The notes: generated from the letters alone by a model not told the origin. Counted from the stretch's first letter, positions 8,951-17,429 are shown. The stretch: DNA of 64,000 nt from Pseudobdellovibrionaceae bacterium (GCA_947449255.1 CANFQX010000006.1:115068-179067); one strand, 5' to 3'. Numbers and translations: made by a program.

Positions 8951-9670
8951 TTATTTCAAATTCCAATCCACCTCAGAAATGCCTTTGGATCTTAGATAGG
9001 CATTAGCACTTGAAAATGGCTTGGTACCAAAAAAACCACGATGGGCGGAAAGCGGGGAAGGATGAACGGATTCAATGACAAAATGTTTTTGCCGATCAAC
9101 AAATGCCGCCTTCTTTTGGGCATAAGCACCCCATAAAATAAAAACAACATGGTCACATTCATCATTTATAATGTGAATTATTTTGTCTGTGAATTGCTCC
9201 CATCCTTTTCCTTGGTGTGAGGCGGCTTGCCCCTGCTCTACGGTAAGGACAGCATTCAACAAAAGAACACCGTGATCTGCCCAGTGCTTAAGTGAACCAC
9301 TTCCCGGGATGGCTAAACCCAAATCCTCATGAAGTTCTTTTAATATATTTCTCAGAGACGGTGGGAATCGAACCCCTGGCTCGACCGAAAAACTCAGCCC
9401 GTGAGCTTGTCCTGGACCGTGATAGGGATCTTGTCCAACAATGACAACCTTAACTTGATTTAAGGGGGTTAACACAAAGGCCTTAAAACAATCATCTATT
9501 TTTGGATAGATCACCTTTGATTTTTGAAGCTCCTGATTTAGAAAAGAACTCAATTTCTTCATGTATTCTTTTGCAGTTTCGCCCTTGAGACTTTCCATCC
9601 AATCTGTCGGCAATTTAAAATCAAAAATCAATTCCTGTGGGTTCTCAATTTTAGACGTATTTGCCTGCAT
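8951..9670 (-). CDS. ung: Uracil-DNA glycosylase, family 1
   Basis: A 239-residue protein with the water-activating motif GQDPYHG (Asp81), the uracil-pocket strand LLLNAVLTVEQGQAASH and the DNA-intercalating loop HPSPLSAHRGFFG near residue 205. It removes uracil from DNA to start base-excision repair. It lies 31 nt upstream of menB on the same strand and may be co-transcribed with it, although the functions are unrelated. A tRNA-like T-loop string inside the gene is coding sequence. Confidence 0.96.
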   Translation of the reverse strand: MQANTSKIENPQELIFDFKLPTDWMESLKGETAKEYMKKLSSFLNQELQKSKVIYPKIDDCFKAFVLTPLNQVKVVIVGQDPYHGPGQAHGLSFSVEPGVRFPPSLRNILKELHEDLGLAIPGSGSLKHWADHGVLLLNAVLTVEQGQAASHQGKGWEQFTDKIIHIINDECDHVVFILWGAYAQKKAAFVDRQKHFVIESVHPSPLSAHRGFFGTKPFSSANAYLRSKGISEVDWNLK

Positions 9671-9802
9671 ATTTAAAATCCTATAATGAGGCTCATTTTT
9701 GAGCTGAATTGACCATTTCTATTATTTCCAAGGTCCAGGTTCGAGACTTTAAATCAAACCTATTGGTTTTCAATTAAATTTTCATGCCAGCCGGAACTTG
9801 AC

Positions 9803-9831
9803 CAGACAAAATTCATAACCAAGGTTATAAT
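9803..9831 (+). promoter_or_regulatory. Promoter candidate for the 9860 gene
   Basis: A perfect TATAAT at 9826-9831 is preceded, at a 17-nt spacing, by CAGACA (GACA half of a -35). AACCAAGGTT just upstream of the -10 is palindromic. The leader ends in a strong AAAGGAGG ribosome site before ATG 9860. Confidence 0.5.
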
Positions 9832-9859
9832 AGAGCTAACAGGATAAAGGAGGCTAAAA

Positions 9860-10261
9860 ATGAAGACCCTTCTCAACCCAGGATTGGAACTTCTTGAAAA
9901 AAATCCGGAAGTTAAATCATTCATTTATCAACAGATCTCGGAGTTCGATCAATTTGTAACACCTGAGACCGTCGTCACCGTTGTCTCCAGGGACCCAAAA
10001 AAGCTGGCACTTCAATATGAGACAGAAGGTAAGGAATTTACCAAGCAACAATTATCCAAACTCTACCGCATTGCAATTCTGCTTACTGAAGGCAAGACAA
10101 AGCTCGAAGCAGAAGGTATAAATGAGAATATCTTTGAAGCTGTAAGAATGGCAAAAGATAGTCTTATGCAAAAAATGCTACTGATTCAAGACTCTGTTGT
10201 GAGCCACCAAGATCGCCTGATTGAGATCAATCACTACCTTCAAAATCGCGGACTACACTAG
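9860..10261 (+). CDS. Conserved-looking hypothetical protein, 133 aa
   Basis: A soluble, charged and mostly helical-looking protein with no signal peptide, transmembrane segment or cysteine. I do not recognise a family. It has its own promoter candidate, a near-perfect ribosome site (AAAGGAGG, six bases before ATG) and a terminator-like hairpin immediately after the stop. This looks like a strongly expressed single-gene transcript. Confidence 0.75.
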   Translation: MKTLLNPGLELLEKNPEVKSFIYQQISEFDQFVTPETVVTVVSRDPKKLALQYETEGKEFTKQQLSKLYRIAILLTEGKTKLEAEGINENIFEAVRMAKDSLMQKMLLIQDSVVSHQDRLIEINHYLQNRGLH

Positions 10262-10263
10262 TT

Positions 10264-10293
10264 AAGATGGTTCCTTTAAAAGAACCATCTTTC
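10264..10293 (+). terminator. Hairpin terminator after the 9860 gene
   Basis: AAGATGGTTC (10264-10273) pairs perfectly with GAACCATCTT (10282-10291) across an 8-nt loop, followed by a short T run. It lies in the 34-nt gap between two convergent genes. Confidence 0.65.
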
Positions 10294-10295
10294 GA

Positions 10296-11195
10296 CTATT
10301 TTTCTGAAAGCAAAGAAAGGTACTTGGAAGAAGGCTCTTCAACATTCACAGTTGCTCTTCTACTTTCAAGCTTAACCAATGTCCCAATGATATCTTGAAG
10401 CTTTTCAAATGGACCAAAGTTTGGTGGAAGATTTTCTTTCAGCTCCATTGTTAAAACTGGAGTGTTTCTTTCCATCCACATGTAACGCCCAAGACTTCCA
10501 GGGAAGCTACCTAAGCTTTTCCAGGGCAGATAATCATACTTTGGAGGTGAGGCTATCTTGGGCCCATCGAAATCTAACACTTTTAAAGGTGTATGTACGG
10601 ACACGATGAAGTCTGGCTTAAACTCTTCGATATGATGTATAGCGCATTTTGTTTCAGGTTCGCTTCCGGCTTCTTTACCCGGAAATCGTCGTATATTTCC
10701 ACCTGTAGATTTTTTCCAATTGGAAACCGCTGAGGACTCCCAATCTTTTGTGGGGAAATTTCTATTCACATCAATTTTATTGGCATTTGTTCTCGTCTTA
10801 TATTTAACGCCATCTGGATTAAGAACCGGAACAACCCGCCAAGAGTTCCGAGGGGCAATAGCTTCAAGTCTTTCCATCCAATATCTACCGACGGTCCCAG
10901 CCGGAGTCTCATCGCCATGGATAAGACTGAATACAAGAATTTTTTTTGCTCCCACTTCTTCAGAAAGCTTTTGATAGTGAAATATTGGTCTGCCTTCTGC
11001 ACTAACACAGGGCAAATCAACAACCACCTTTTCACAGGCCTGCTTTAAAAGTTTAACATCTGCTGCGCCAGCAAACTTCCTTAAGTCATTGACGCAGGCT
11101 TCTTCCAAATTATTAAAATCAGCACCCGCTGCCCAGTTAGAGTTCGCTAGAAATAAGGTGAACATAATGTAATTCAATATTTTCATTAGAATCAT
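10296..11195 (-). CDS. M14-family zinc carboxypeptidase/amidase, exported
   Basis: About 299 residues from ATG 11195, which opens on a signal peptide ending near AAGA. The upstream TTG at 11237 is a poor start. Zinc ligands are seen in HGDETPAG (His, Glu) and SVHTPL (His). NANKIDVNRNFPT is the substrate-carboxylate Arg motif, and the catalytic Glu is in TMELKEN. This pattern resembles MpaA-type gamma-D-Glu-Dap amidases that trim murein peptides. A periplasmic cell-wall role is inferred. It is convergent with the 9860 gene. Confidence 0.85.
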   Translation of the reverse strand: MILMKILNYIMFTLFLANSNWAAGADFNNLEEACVNDLRKFAGAADVKLLKQACEKVVVDLPCVSAEGRPIFHYQKLSEEVGAKKILVFSLIHGDETPAGTVGRYWMERLEAIAPRNSWRVVPVLNPDGVKYKTRTNANKIDVNRNFPTKDWESSAVSNWKKSTGGNIRRFPGKEAGSEPETKCAIHHIEEFKPDFIVSVHTPLKVLDFDGPKIASPPKYDYLPWKSLGSFPGSLGRYMWMERNTPVLTMELKENLPPNFGPFEKLQDIIGTLVKLESRRATVNVEEPSSKYLSLLSEK

Positions 11196-11274
11196 AGTAT
11201 CACAGCCATTTAACAATCTCTCAAGTTGAGATAGCAATTTTTTTGCCTTAATTTGAGAATTTTGACAATAGGAC

Positions 11275-11301
11275 TAAAGTCCACGCTACTTTCGTCCGTA
11301 A
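11275..11301 (+). promoter_or_regulatory. Sigma-28 (FliA)-like promoter candidate
   Basis: TAAAGTCC (11275-11282), an 11-nt spacer, then GTCCGTAA (11294-11301). This matches the FliA pattern TAAAGTTT-N11-GCCGATAA at 6/8 in the -35 box and 5/8 in the -10. It is followed 32 nt later by a GGGAGG ribosome site and the start of the small gene at 11343. Confidence 0.4.
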
Positions 11302-11342
11302 AGGACTTGTGTCTAATTTAACAGGCAGCGCGGGAGGCCATT

Positions 11343-11600
11343 GTGCTATATAAGGGCGGTTATAGTTTAGTTTTGATGTTGGTATTAAATCCAATCGTTA
11401 TTGTCTTGATACAAAACTTTTCAGAATCGCCGCCAACAAGCCTAGCTAAATACAACCCGCCTATTTTAATGGAAAGACAGATTGCCTCTGCTGAAAAGGC
11501 TCAAATCATTAAATTGACCAAACCCCTAGGGAATATAAATCCACATAAGGACAAAACTGAGGGCTTCCCAGGTTGCGAGCCAAAACCAACAAAGGAATGA
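11343..11600 (+). CDS. Small membrane-anchored hypothetical protein, 85 aa
   Basis: A GTG start is placed by an excellent GGGAGG site five bases upstream. Residues 8-25 form one hydrophobic segment (signal anchor). The rest is a Pro/Lys-rich soluble tail with a single Cys near the end. No family is recognised. The ribosome site plus a flagellar-type promoter candidate make a real gene likely, perhaps expressed with motility genes. Confidence 0.55.
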   Translation: MLYKGGYSLVLMLVLNPIVIVLIQNFSESPPTSLAKYNPPILMERQIASAEKAQIIKLTKPLGNINPHKDKTEGFPGCEPKPTKE

Positions 11601-11632
11601 TTTAAAACCCACATTTTTTCTTCAAAATAAAT

Positions 11633-11662
11633 TTGACTTACATATTATTTACACATTAGTAT
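11633..11662 (+). promoter_or_regulatory. Promoter candidate for lexA
   Basis: TTGACT (11633-11638), an 18-nt spacer and TAGTAT (11657-11662) end 14 nt before the lexA ATG. That makes a very short leader with no clear ribosome site. I found no clean inverted TTAC/GTAA or CTG-type SOS operator in it. Confidence 0.4.
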
Positions 11663-11676
11663 CACAGTCAGAAGAT

Positions 11677-12414
11677 ATGATAAAGAAATCGCCCCTCCCA
11701 CCCCTGACGTCAAAAGAAAAGCTCGTTCTCGAGTATATAGAGGACTATATTTTGACCTCAGGAATTTCTCCATCATATCAAGAAATTAAGGATTATTTTG
11801 GTTTAGCTTCTTTCAATTCTGTTCAGAATTATCTGAAACAATTGACTGCCAAGGGTTATATTTCAAATCCTAAAGACCAAAAAAGAGCTATCCAGGTTCT
11901 TCATGTAGCCTCTTCCGCACAAGCGAACCTTCAGGCTCATATTGAAAAAATGAAAGATGTCTCGACGAAGACAGGATCTTCTCGCACTCAGCTCCTCCAG
12001 GCTCGCGGCGAGATCCTGTCGATTCCCCTTCTCGGAAAAGTAGCGGCCGGCCTACCTATTGAGTCCATTGAACATGATGAATTTATAGATGTAGCGGCCT
12101 CCATGATAAAAAATCCTTCAAAGTCTTTTGCCCTAAAAGTTCAGGGTGACTCAATGATTGAAGACGGCATATTTAATCATGATATTATTTTTGTACAGGA
12201 ACAAACCTCAGCAAAAAATGGCGATGTTGTCGTTGCCACAGTTGAGAACGAAGCGACAGTGAAGCGCTTTTTTATTCACCCGAAACCAGATTCCGGATCA
12301 AATCGTAAGATGATTGAATTGCGTCCTGCAAATTCCGCTATGAAGTCAATGTGGTACTCCGTTGATGAAGTTGCGATCCGTGGGATTTTAATTGGACTTA
12401 TTAGAAAATTCTAA
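11677..12414 (+). CDS. lexA: LexA repressor
   Basis: A 245-residue LexA/S24 protein. The N-terminal winged helix reads LTSKEKLVLEYIEDYI...SPSYQEI. The self-cleavage bond is Ala124-Gly125 in VAAGLP, and the Ser-Lys dyad is Ser159 (GDSMIEDG) and Lys196 (ATVKRF). It is longer than E. coli LexA (202) because of a linker insert at about residues 75-115. It should repress SOS genes until RecA filaments trigger cleavage. The gene stands alone. Confidence 0.95.
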   Translation: MIKKSPLPPLTSKEKLVLEYIEDYILTSGISPSYQEIKDYFGLASFNSVQNYLKQLTAKGYISNPKDQKRAIQVLHVASSAQANLQAHIEKMKDVSTKTGSSRTQLLQARGEILSIPLLGKVAAGLPIESIEHDEFIDVAASMIKNPSKSFALKVQGDSMIEDGIFNHDIIFVQEQTSAKNGDVVVATVENEATVKRFFIHPKPDSGSNRKMIELRPANSAMKSMWYSVDEVAIRGILIGLIRKF

Positions 12415-12456
12415 TTTTGTTACGGATAAATCCTCAAATAAGTGACTTCATTAAAA

Positions 12457-12482
12457 AGGGGCATTTCAGTAGTTATACCCCT
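12457..12482 (+). terminator. Weak hairpin after lexA
   Basis: AGGGG (12457-12461) pairs with CCCCT (12478-12482) across a 16-nt loop, between the convergent lexA and DksA-like genes. There is no proper U tract. Confidence 0.25.
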
Positions 12483-12516
12483 CTTAAGCATCTTCAAAAT
12501 TTAAAGCACTTACTAA

Positions 12517-12888
12517 TCAACCTCGAGCATACCGCTTATTCATTGATTCGCGAATTTCCGCACCTTCAATACTTAAACGTGTCCAAGGAAGAGCTCGTAA
12601 TCGCTCTGGCTCAATAGCCTCTTCGGTCTCTTCACAGTAACCAAAAGAACCATTATCGATCCTGGCTAGGGCACTTTCGATCTCCAAAAGTTGCCCGCGA
12701 AGTCTCTCGTGCATGCTTAGGAATTCCTGCTCAGCCAATACCCGAATAGTTTGGTCACCTTCGTCACCACCCCGATCATCGTTTTGATCTAAGTTTGAAC
12801 GGGATTCTCTCACTCGATTGAGAATATCCTGCTTTGATTGTAAAAGCCTCTGTCTACATTCAGCGATAAGCTTTTCAGAGATAGCCAC
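12517..12888 (-). CDS. DksA/TraR-family protein with degenerate zinc finger
   Basis: A 123-residue DksA-like protein: an N-terminal coiled-coil hairpin with acidic tip (NDDRGGDEGDQ) followed by the finger segment FGYCEETEEAIEPERLRALP. Only the first of the four Cys positions remains; the others read Thr, Ser and Gly, so zinc binding is unlikely. DksA proteins enter the RNA polymerase secondary channel and act with ppGpp. The start is taken as GTG 12888 because an AGAGGGGG ribosome site precedes it. An ATG 17 codons upstream (12939) has none. Confidence 0.82.
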   Translation of the reverse strand: MAISEKLIAECRQRLLQSKQDILNRVRESRSNLDQNDDRGGDEGDQTIRVLAEQEFLSMHERLRGQLLEIESALARIDNGSFGYCEETEEAIEPERLRALPWTRLSIEGAEIRESMNKRYARG

Positions 12889-13143
12889 CGTGCCCCCTCT
12901 CGTTCCGTCTAAGCGTAAGTGCCAAATTGGAACTGACATATTAAGTTCTAAGCATGTAAATATTGCAAGTAAAATTTCTTACATCAACTTAAATTTTTGT
13001 AAGACAATGAAAACACTGTGGTTTGTTCTTTACTTCCGCATGATGCGTATTGGCTAGGGCGACGAGCTGCGAAATCTAAGTAAGCTTCTTACATTTATAG
13101 GCTTAAATTCATCTCGAAAGTCTGTATTTAAAGTCAGATTATT
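12889..13143. other. 255-nt AT-rich intergenic region
   Basis: No convincing gene. It contains an exact GTAAG-CTT-CTTAC palindrome (about 13081-13093) and a looser CTTAC...GTAAG pair near 12979-13004. These could be operators for the DksA-like gene, which is transcribed leftward from here. Confidence 0.3.
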
Positions 13144-13500
13144 TCATTTTTGATCAAGACAGTCGCCAATACGATGGATAAGATCGTCTGTAGCAAGGGT
13201 TAGAGCCTTAGCCATCCTTTTCCCTGATACTCCCCTTCTTCGAGTGGCAGCAGCAGATTGATTCATATTTTTAGATATTAATGCGCTGGCACTGATCCTC
13301 TGAGGATTATTAAACAATCTTGAGTACTCTTCCATCGAAGACGCAAACACTTCATGGTTAGAAATTAACCCCTGAATGAGCTCAAGCTGAGCCTGTTTCA
13401 TAGCCATGAGCTCTTCCTTTAATCCACTGCACTTTGATGTCAGTTGAGCTTGGGAGCTTAAACAGGAAAGAGATAATGTCACAAAAACTAAAGCCTTCAT
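13144..13500 (-). CDS. Small exported hypothetical protein, 118 aa
   Basis: The ATG at 13500 gives a clean signal peptide (MKALVFVTLSLSCLSSQAQ) and is preceded by AAAGG. The longer frame from 13563 is less likely. The mature part is helical, Met/Gln/Arg-rich, with one Cys near each end that could form a disulfide. No family is recognised. It is probably periplasmic. It lies downstream of the TetR gene on the same strand, separated by ~120 nt. Confidence 0.6.
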   Translation of the reverse strand: MKALVFVTLSLSCLSSQAQLTSKCSGLKEELMAMKQAQLELIQGLISNHEVFASSMEEYSRLFNNPQRISASALISKNMNQSAAATRRRGVSGKRMAKALTLATDDLIHRIGDCLDQK

Positions 13501-13621
13501 AATTTCGAAACCTTTCAGAGCGAAAACCAGCAACCATTCACCCAGTTTAAAGAATGAATTCATGAAGCAAAGTCCCTGCCAAAGGGATCTAACCCATAAA
13601 CGATCTGAGGATATCAGAGAC

Positions 13622-14230
13622 TTAAGTATTTAAAAAATTTTCAAGCTCGTCTTTTGTTTCGCCAATTGCATAAGGCCGCAGAAGCCTTGCTACATGGCGC
13701 TTACCACGCTCAACAGAGTGCCTATTTGGCTGTTTATCCACCGACTCGAAAAACTGAAGAAAGGTTGTGGACATAACCAAGAGCGACTCTGCAATATACT
13801 GCATCTCATTGAGATCCAAAATCTCAACCATCTTTCCTTCTCTAACCCAAGAGCGATAGAGGATATCCATTAGCTTCAGTATTTTTTGAATATGAGCGCG
13901 CCACAATTTTGCAAGTCCATAATCTTTTCGCCTTAAGGCATACATTTCACGATGTAAAAATCGATAATTCCAATAGATTTCAAAATTGAGATTAACAAAC
14001 TCCAAAGGAGTCAGCTTTTGTGTTCGTCGTGGTCGCCAAATTTGATAGGTCTCTTTGGACATGCGACGGAAAAGTTCGTCAATAATTTCTTCTTTATTGC
14101 CGTAGTGAAAATACAAATTTCCAGGACTAATCTCCATCACTTTGGCGATATGATTAGTCGTTACTGATCCCACACCACTGTGATTAAACAGCTCTGCAGA
14201 AACCACTAGGATGCGCTCTTTTGTTTTCAT
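13622..14230 (-). CDS. TetR-family transcriptional regulator
   Basis: A 202-residue protein. The N-terminal 50 residues form the TetR helix-turn-helix: RILVVSAELFNHSGVGSVTTNHIAKVMEISPGNLYFHYGNKEEI, listed here only as its key parts TNHIAK, ISPGNLYFHYGNKEEI. The C-terminal ligand domain is aromatic-rich, which suits a lipid or fatty-acyl effector. It reads away from the penicillin-binding protein gene across a 278-nt shared control region, so that gene or its own is the likely target. The ligand is unknown. Confidence 0.9.
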   Translation of the reverse strand: MKTKERILVVSAELFNHSGVGSVTTNHIAKVMEISPGNLYFHYGNKEEIIDELFRRMSKETYQIWRPRRTQKLTPLEFVNLNFEIYWNYRFLHREMYALRRKDYGLAKLWRAHIQKILKLMDILYRSWVREGKMVEILDLNEMQYIAESLLVMSTTFLQFFESVDKQPNRHSVERGKRHVARLLRPYAIGETKDELENFLNT

Positions 14231-14472
14231 ATCCTATAGCCTTTAGTCTAAGTGCAATCGATAGTCATGTCACAGGGACTACATGAAATTCAATAATCAT
14301 CAAGGCAGAGAAAATACTCATTCTCCTATGAATAATTAATGGTCACTTCCCCTACAATCCAAATGTGTCTAACTAATGACCAATGTCCTTCAATAATATT
14401 CTTCTAAAAGCCCCATCTACCTTGAAATCTAGCCCACATGAAAACAAATCCACTCCAAGCGTCAAAATGACC

Positions 14473-14502
14473 TTGAATCACTCTAAAAGATGATGCTACC
14501 AT
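14473..14502 (+). promoter_or_regulatory. Possible promoter in the 278-nt gap before the transpeptidase
   Basis: TTGAAT (14473-14478) and an extended TG-C-TACCAT (14494-14502) are spaced by 18 nt. The -10 ends only 6 nt before ATG 14509, which has no ribosome site, so the mRNA could be nearly leaderless. The rest of the 14231-14508 gap shows no gene. Confidence 0.3.
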
Positions 14503-14508
14503 TTAAGT

Positions 14509-15819
14509 ATGCATTCAAAAACTGTTACTAACTCATTAAAATTATTTGCCTTTTCAGCTGTCTCTGGTCTAGCCATCTATTCTTTAGTTGGTTTTGCAAA
14601 TCCTCTTGGATCTATTGCACCTGAAGCAGGCAACCCAATCCATCAAGACTCAGCAGAACATTCTGCACAAGTTGAGGCCCGCGAACAACTTTCCAAACTC
14701 ATTGGAGAGAATGTCAAAGCCAATCAACTTCCAGAAAAAATGAATTTGGATTGGGATGGTCAGAAACAAAATGTCATTGCGAAATATACAATCGATGAGA
14801 ACCTTCAAAAAGAAGCTGATCATCTTTTGAAATCATACAAGCCTGACTATGGCGCTATTTTACTGATGGATGCTAGCACTGGTGAAATACTTGCGATGTC
14901 CAGTTTTCAACGTGACAATCCAACTGCATCGAACATGACTCTGCAAGCCACCTTTCCTGCTGCATCCATTTTTAAAGTGGTTACAGCGACTGCAGCTGTG
15001 GATAAAGCTGGGGTTAACCCCGAGCATAAGATTCGCTACAATGGCGGTGCACATACACTTTACAAGAAAAATGTACTGTCAGAGCGCTTTAGTCGTTGGA
15101 CAAATGTGATCACCTTAAAGGATGCCTTTGCACGTTCAATAAATACGGCATTTGGGCGCTTAAGCATTGAAAATCTTCATCCAGAAGACTTAAATGAATA
15201 TTCTAATCGATATATGTTTAATCAAGAGATTGCGGCTGATTTTCCTATAGAAAAGGGAGTCGCTTATATTCCCCCTTCAAATGGGTTCGAAATGGCCGAA
15301 GCAGCATCTGGATATAACAAGGCCAATCGTATGAGCCCGATTCAAGGCGCTATGATTGCTGCATCTGTGGTTAACGATGGCCAAATGATTCTGCCCTATT
15401 TGGTAAAATCATTGACTGACGAATCTGGGAAAGTTCTTTATCAAGCAAGTACACTGAACCACGGCACCACTATGAGCAAAGACTCTGCAATAAAAATAAG
15501 AGAGTTGATGGGCCAAACAGTTCTTGCTGGAACCTCTAGAAGAACATTTAGACCCCTTATGAGAGACAGAAAGTTTCGAGAAATTGAGATGGGTGGTAAA
15601 ACTGGTCATCTGCTTGGCGATAACCCTCGTGGAAGAGTTGATTGGTTTATAGGTTATGCATTTGATGATGATAGAAAAATTTCTGTAGCGGCCATCACAG
15701 TGAATAAGAAATTTTGGACTGTAAAATCAGGCCACTTGGGACAAAGCATGTTTAGAAAATATTTTAGTCCCATTATTGCAAATCAAAAATCAGCCACTCG
15801 CAGCGTTACTTCAAATTAA
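14509..15819 (+). CDS. Penicillin-binding transpeptidase domain protein
   Basis: A 436-residue protein with an N-terminal signal anchor (residues ~11-30) and one penicillin-binding transpeptidase domain. The active-site motifs are intact: Ser153-x-x-Lys156 (SIFK), Ser210-x-Asn212 (SIN) and Lys364-Thr-Gly (KTG). There is no glycosyltransferase or class B dimerisation domain, so it is a stand-alone DD-transpeptidase acting on peptidoglycan in the periplasm. It resembles the catalytic part of PBP2/FtsI proteins but is shorter. It is divergent from a TetR regulator. Confidence 0.88.
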   Translation: MHSKTVTNSLKLFAFSAVSGLAIYSLVGFANPLGSIAPEAGNPIHQDSAEHSAQVEAREQLSKLIGENVKANQLPEKMNLDWDGQKQNVIAKYTIDENLQKEADHLLKSYKPDYGAILLMDASTGEILAMSSFQRDNPTASNMTLQATFPAASIFKVVTATAAVDKAGVNPEHKIRYNGGAHTLYKKNVLSERFSRWTNVITLKDAFARSINTAFGRLSIENLHPEDLNEYSNRYMFNQEIAADFPIEKGVAYIPPSNGFEMAEAASGYNKANRMSPIQGAMIAASVVNDGQMILPYLVKSLTDESGKVLYQASTLNHGTTMSKDSAIKIRELMGQTVLAGTSRRTFRPLMRDRKFREIEMGGKTGHLLGDNPRGRVDWFIGYAFDDDRKISVAAITVNKKFWTVKSGHLGQSMFRKYFSPIIANQKSATRSVTSN

Positions 15820-15828
15820 AAAAGATCT

Positions 15829-16410
15829 CTAATCCTTTTTAATCCTATCCTGATGCGTAACCTCTAAGGGGGTTACGTCTAAAATATCGGCCTCACTCAC
15901 TTCGCGCTCATTACTTATTTCGACTTCTTCTTTTTGACCACTCATACCTTGGTAATGTCCCTGTTGCTGTCTAAAATCGTAATATCGGAACCCACTTGTT
16001 CCCCCACCAAATGAAAAAGGTCCACCAGCCCCAAAGCTGAAAGCCTTTCCAGCACCTTCATTTATTTTTCTGGCCATATAGTTTTTAAATCTCCAAAGGA
16101 CAAAATGTCGCAATCCAGGCAAAAATAAAATCACAGCAAAAATTCGACTAAAAAAAGAAGGAATCAAAAATAAAAGGCCAGAAATAAAAATGGCAACCGA
16201 ATGCAATATTTTCTTTCCCGGTATTTGACCATTAATCGCAGCACCCTGAAAACTCAAAATTGCTGCACGACCTACAAAATTCATTATAAAAACACCTAGA
16301 AGGCAGGGCAGGAAATAGATTGCAAGTGTTGTCAAAAAACCAAACTTCTGAACCGCAAGCCAGAAAATCAAAAATTCAGTAATGATGAGTGGAAATGGAA
16401 TCGCTAACAT
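15829..16410 (-). CDS. fxsA: FxsA-family membrane protein
   Basis: A 193-residue protein with hydrophobic segments at about 3-20, 25-45 and 70-100, matching the FxsA family (membrane proteins whose E. coli member relieves F-plasmid exclusion of phage T7). The family signature region is EFLIFWLAVQKFGFLTTLA followed by a second hairpin (LPGLRHFVLWRF). The tail is Gly/Phe-rich, then acidic. It is convergent with the transpeptidase gene with 9 nt between stops. Confidence 0.85.
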   Translation of the reverse strand: MLAIPFPLIITEFLIFWLAVQKFGFLTTLAIYFLPCLLGVFIMNFVGRAAILSFQGAAINGQIPGKKILHSVAIFISGLLFLIPSFFSRIFAVILFLPGLRHFVLWRFKNYMARKINEGAGKAFSFGAGGPFSFGGGTSGFRYYDFRQQQGHYQGMSGQKEEVEISNEREVSEADILDVTPLEVTHQDRIKKD

Positions 16411-16439
16411 CCTTTATCCTTTACATTCATTCGTTATAT

Positions 16440-17207
16440 TTAAAAAACCAATTCGGCGACGACGGGACAATGATCTGAACCTTCAACTTGATCTAAAATG
16501 TCAGCTGAGACTAGATATTTCTCAAGACCTTTAGAAATGCAAATATAATCAATTCTCCAACCTCGATTATTCACTCTGGCCAATTCACGGTAAGACCACC
16601 AAGAATAACGATTTGCTTCCTGGGGCTTAAAACAACGGAAGGTGTCAATAAAGCCAAGTTCTAAGAATGACGAAAACCAAGCCCGCTCCTCAGGAAAAAA
16701 GCCGCTCACCTTAGAGAGCCTGACTGGATCATAAACATCAACAGCCTGATGTGCGACGTTATAGTCACCAACAACAATAACTTGTCTTCCTGCCTTTAAC
16801 TTTTCCTTTAGGTGAATGTTCAAGTCTTTTAAAAATCTTTGCTTGAATAAATGCCGTTCTTCCCCGGAACCACCATTTGGGAAATAGATATTATAAAGAT
16901 CAAATTGACCATGATCCGTCATCACAATTCGACCCTCTTGGTCGTAAGCGGGAATTCCAATACCATGTTCGACTTTTTTTGGTTCTTCATTTAAAAACGT
17001 GGCTACGCCCGAATAGCCTTTTCTAATGCCCGATGACCAATAAGCATATTTGCGATGAAGATTTCTCGCCTCCAACTCCACTTGATCAATATGAGCCTTT
17101 GTCTCTTGGACACAAAAAATATCCGGATTTTCTTGATTAACAAAATCAACCAAACCTTTTTTATGACAGGCTCTAATACCATTAACATTCCAAGAGATAA
17201 TTTTCAC
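16440..17207 (-). CDS. xth: Exodeoxyribonuclease III (AP endonuclease)
   Basis: A 255-residue EEP-fold nuclease. It shows ISWNVNGIR, the metal-binding Glu in QETKAH, VGDYNVAH and the C-terminal GSDHCPV catalytic His. It cleaves 5' to abasic sites and trims 3' blocked ends in base-excision repair, acting after enzymes such as Ung in this same window. It precedes fxsA on the same strand with a 29-nt gap and may be co-transcribed. Confidence 0.95.
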   Translation of the reverse strand: MKIISWNVNGIRACHKKGLVDFVNQENPDIFCVQETKAHIDQVELEARNLHRKYAYWSSGIRKGYSGVATFLNEEPKKVEHGIGIPAYDQEGRIVMTDHGQFDLYNIYFPNGGSGEERHLFKQRFLKDLNIHLKEKLKAGRQVIVVGDYNVAHQAVDVYDPVRLSKVSGFFPEERAWFSSFLELGFIDTFRCFKPQEANRYSWWSYRELARVNNRGWRIDYICISKGLEKYLVSADILDQVEGSDHCPVVAELVF

Positions 17208-17338
17208 AAAGGCTCCTTATTAAATCTATTCGGATGGGCTAATTAGCATATTCAAATATAATTTCAATGACTCAATTTTATGAATATTTTGAATTTTCAT
17301 TTTTTTTATAGAAAATCACTATTAGCCGTCACATTTAC

Positions 17339-17374
17339 TTGAATTTAACGTTCAAAAGGCTATCAATAGATAGC
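17339..17374. promoter_or_regulatory. Two inverted repeats in the xth / ATP-grasp divergent region
   Basis: TTGAA-N7-TTCAA is followed by the perfect hairpin GCTATC-AATA-GATAGC at 17359-17374, about 55 nt before the TTG start of the ATP-grasp gene. They are operator candidates. The remaining 17208-17429 gap is AT-rich with no gene. Confidence 0.35.
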
Positions 17375-17429
17375 AATTAGATCTACCAAAGCCAACGACA
17401 AACAACAACCCGCTATTTCGGAGGGTAAT

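Noticed and set aside
9357..9386. tRNA T-loop-like string (GGGAATCGAACCCC)
   Set aside because: It lies within ung, encoding part of the conserved GVRFPPSLRN segment; no acceptor stem or anticodon arm flanks it.
11639..11662. Possible LexA operator (TTAC...GTA) before lexA
   Set aside because: The half-sites are six bases apart and imperfect; I recall a TTAC-N3-GTAA motif for Bdellovibrio LexA and found no such site here.
12417..12617. 66-codon plus-strand frame after lexA
   Set aside because: It runs antisense into the DksA-like gene and lacks a ribosome site.
13081..13093. GTAAG-CTT-CTTAC as an SOS box
   Set aside because: It has the opposite half-site orientation to the TTAC-N3-GTAA type motif and is not near an SOS gene start.
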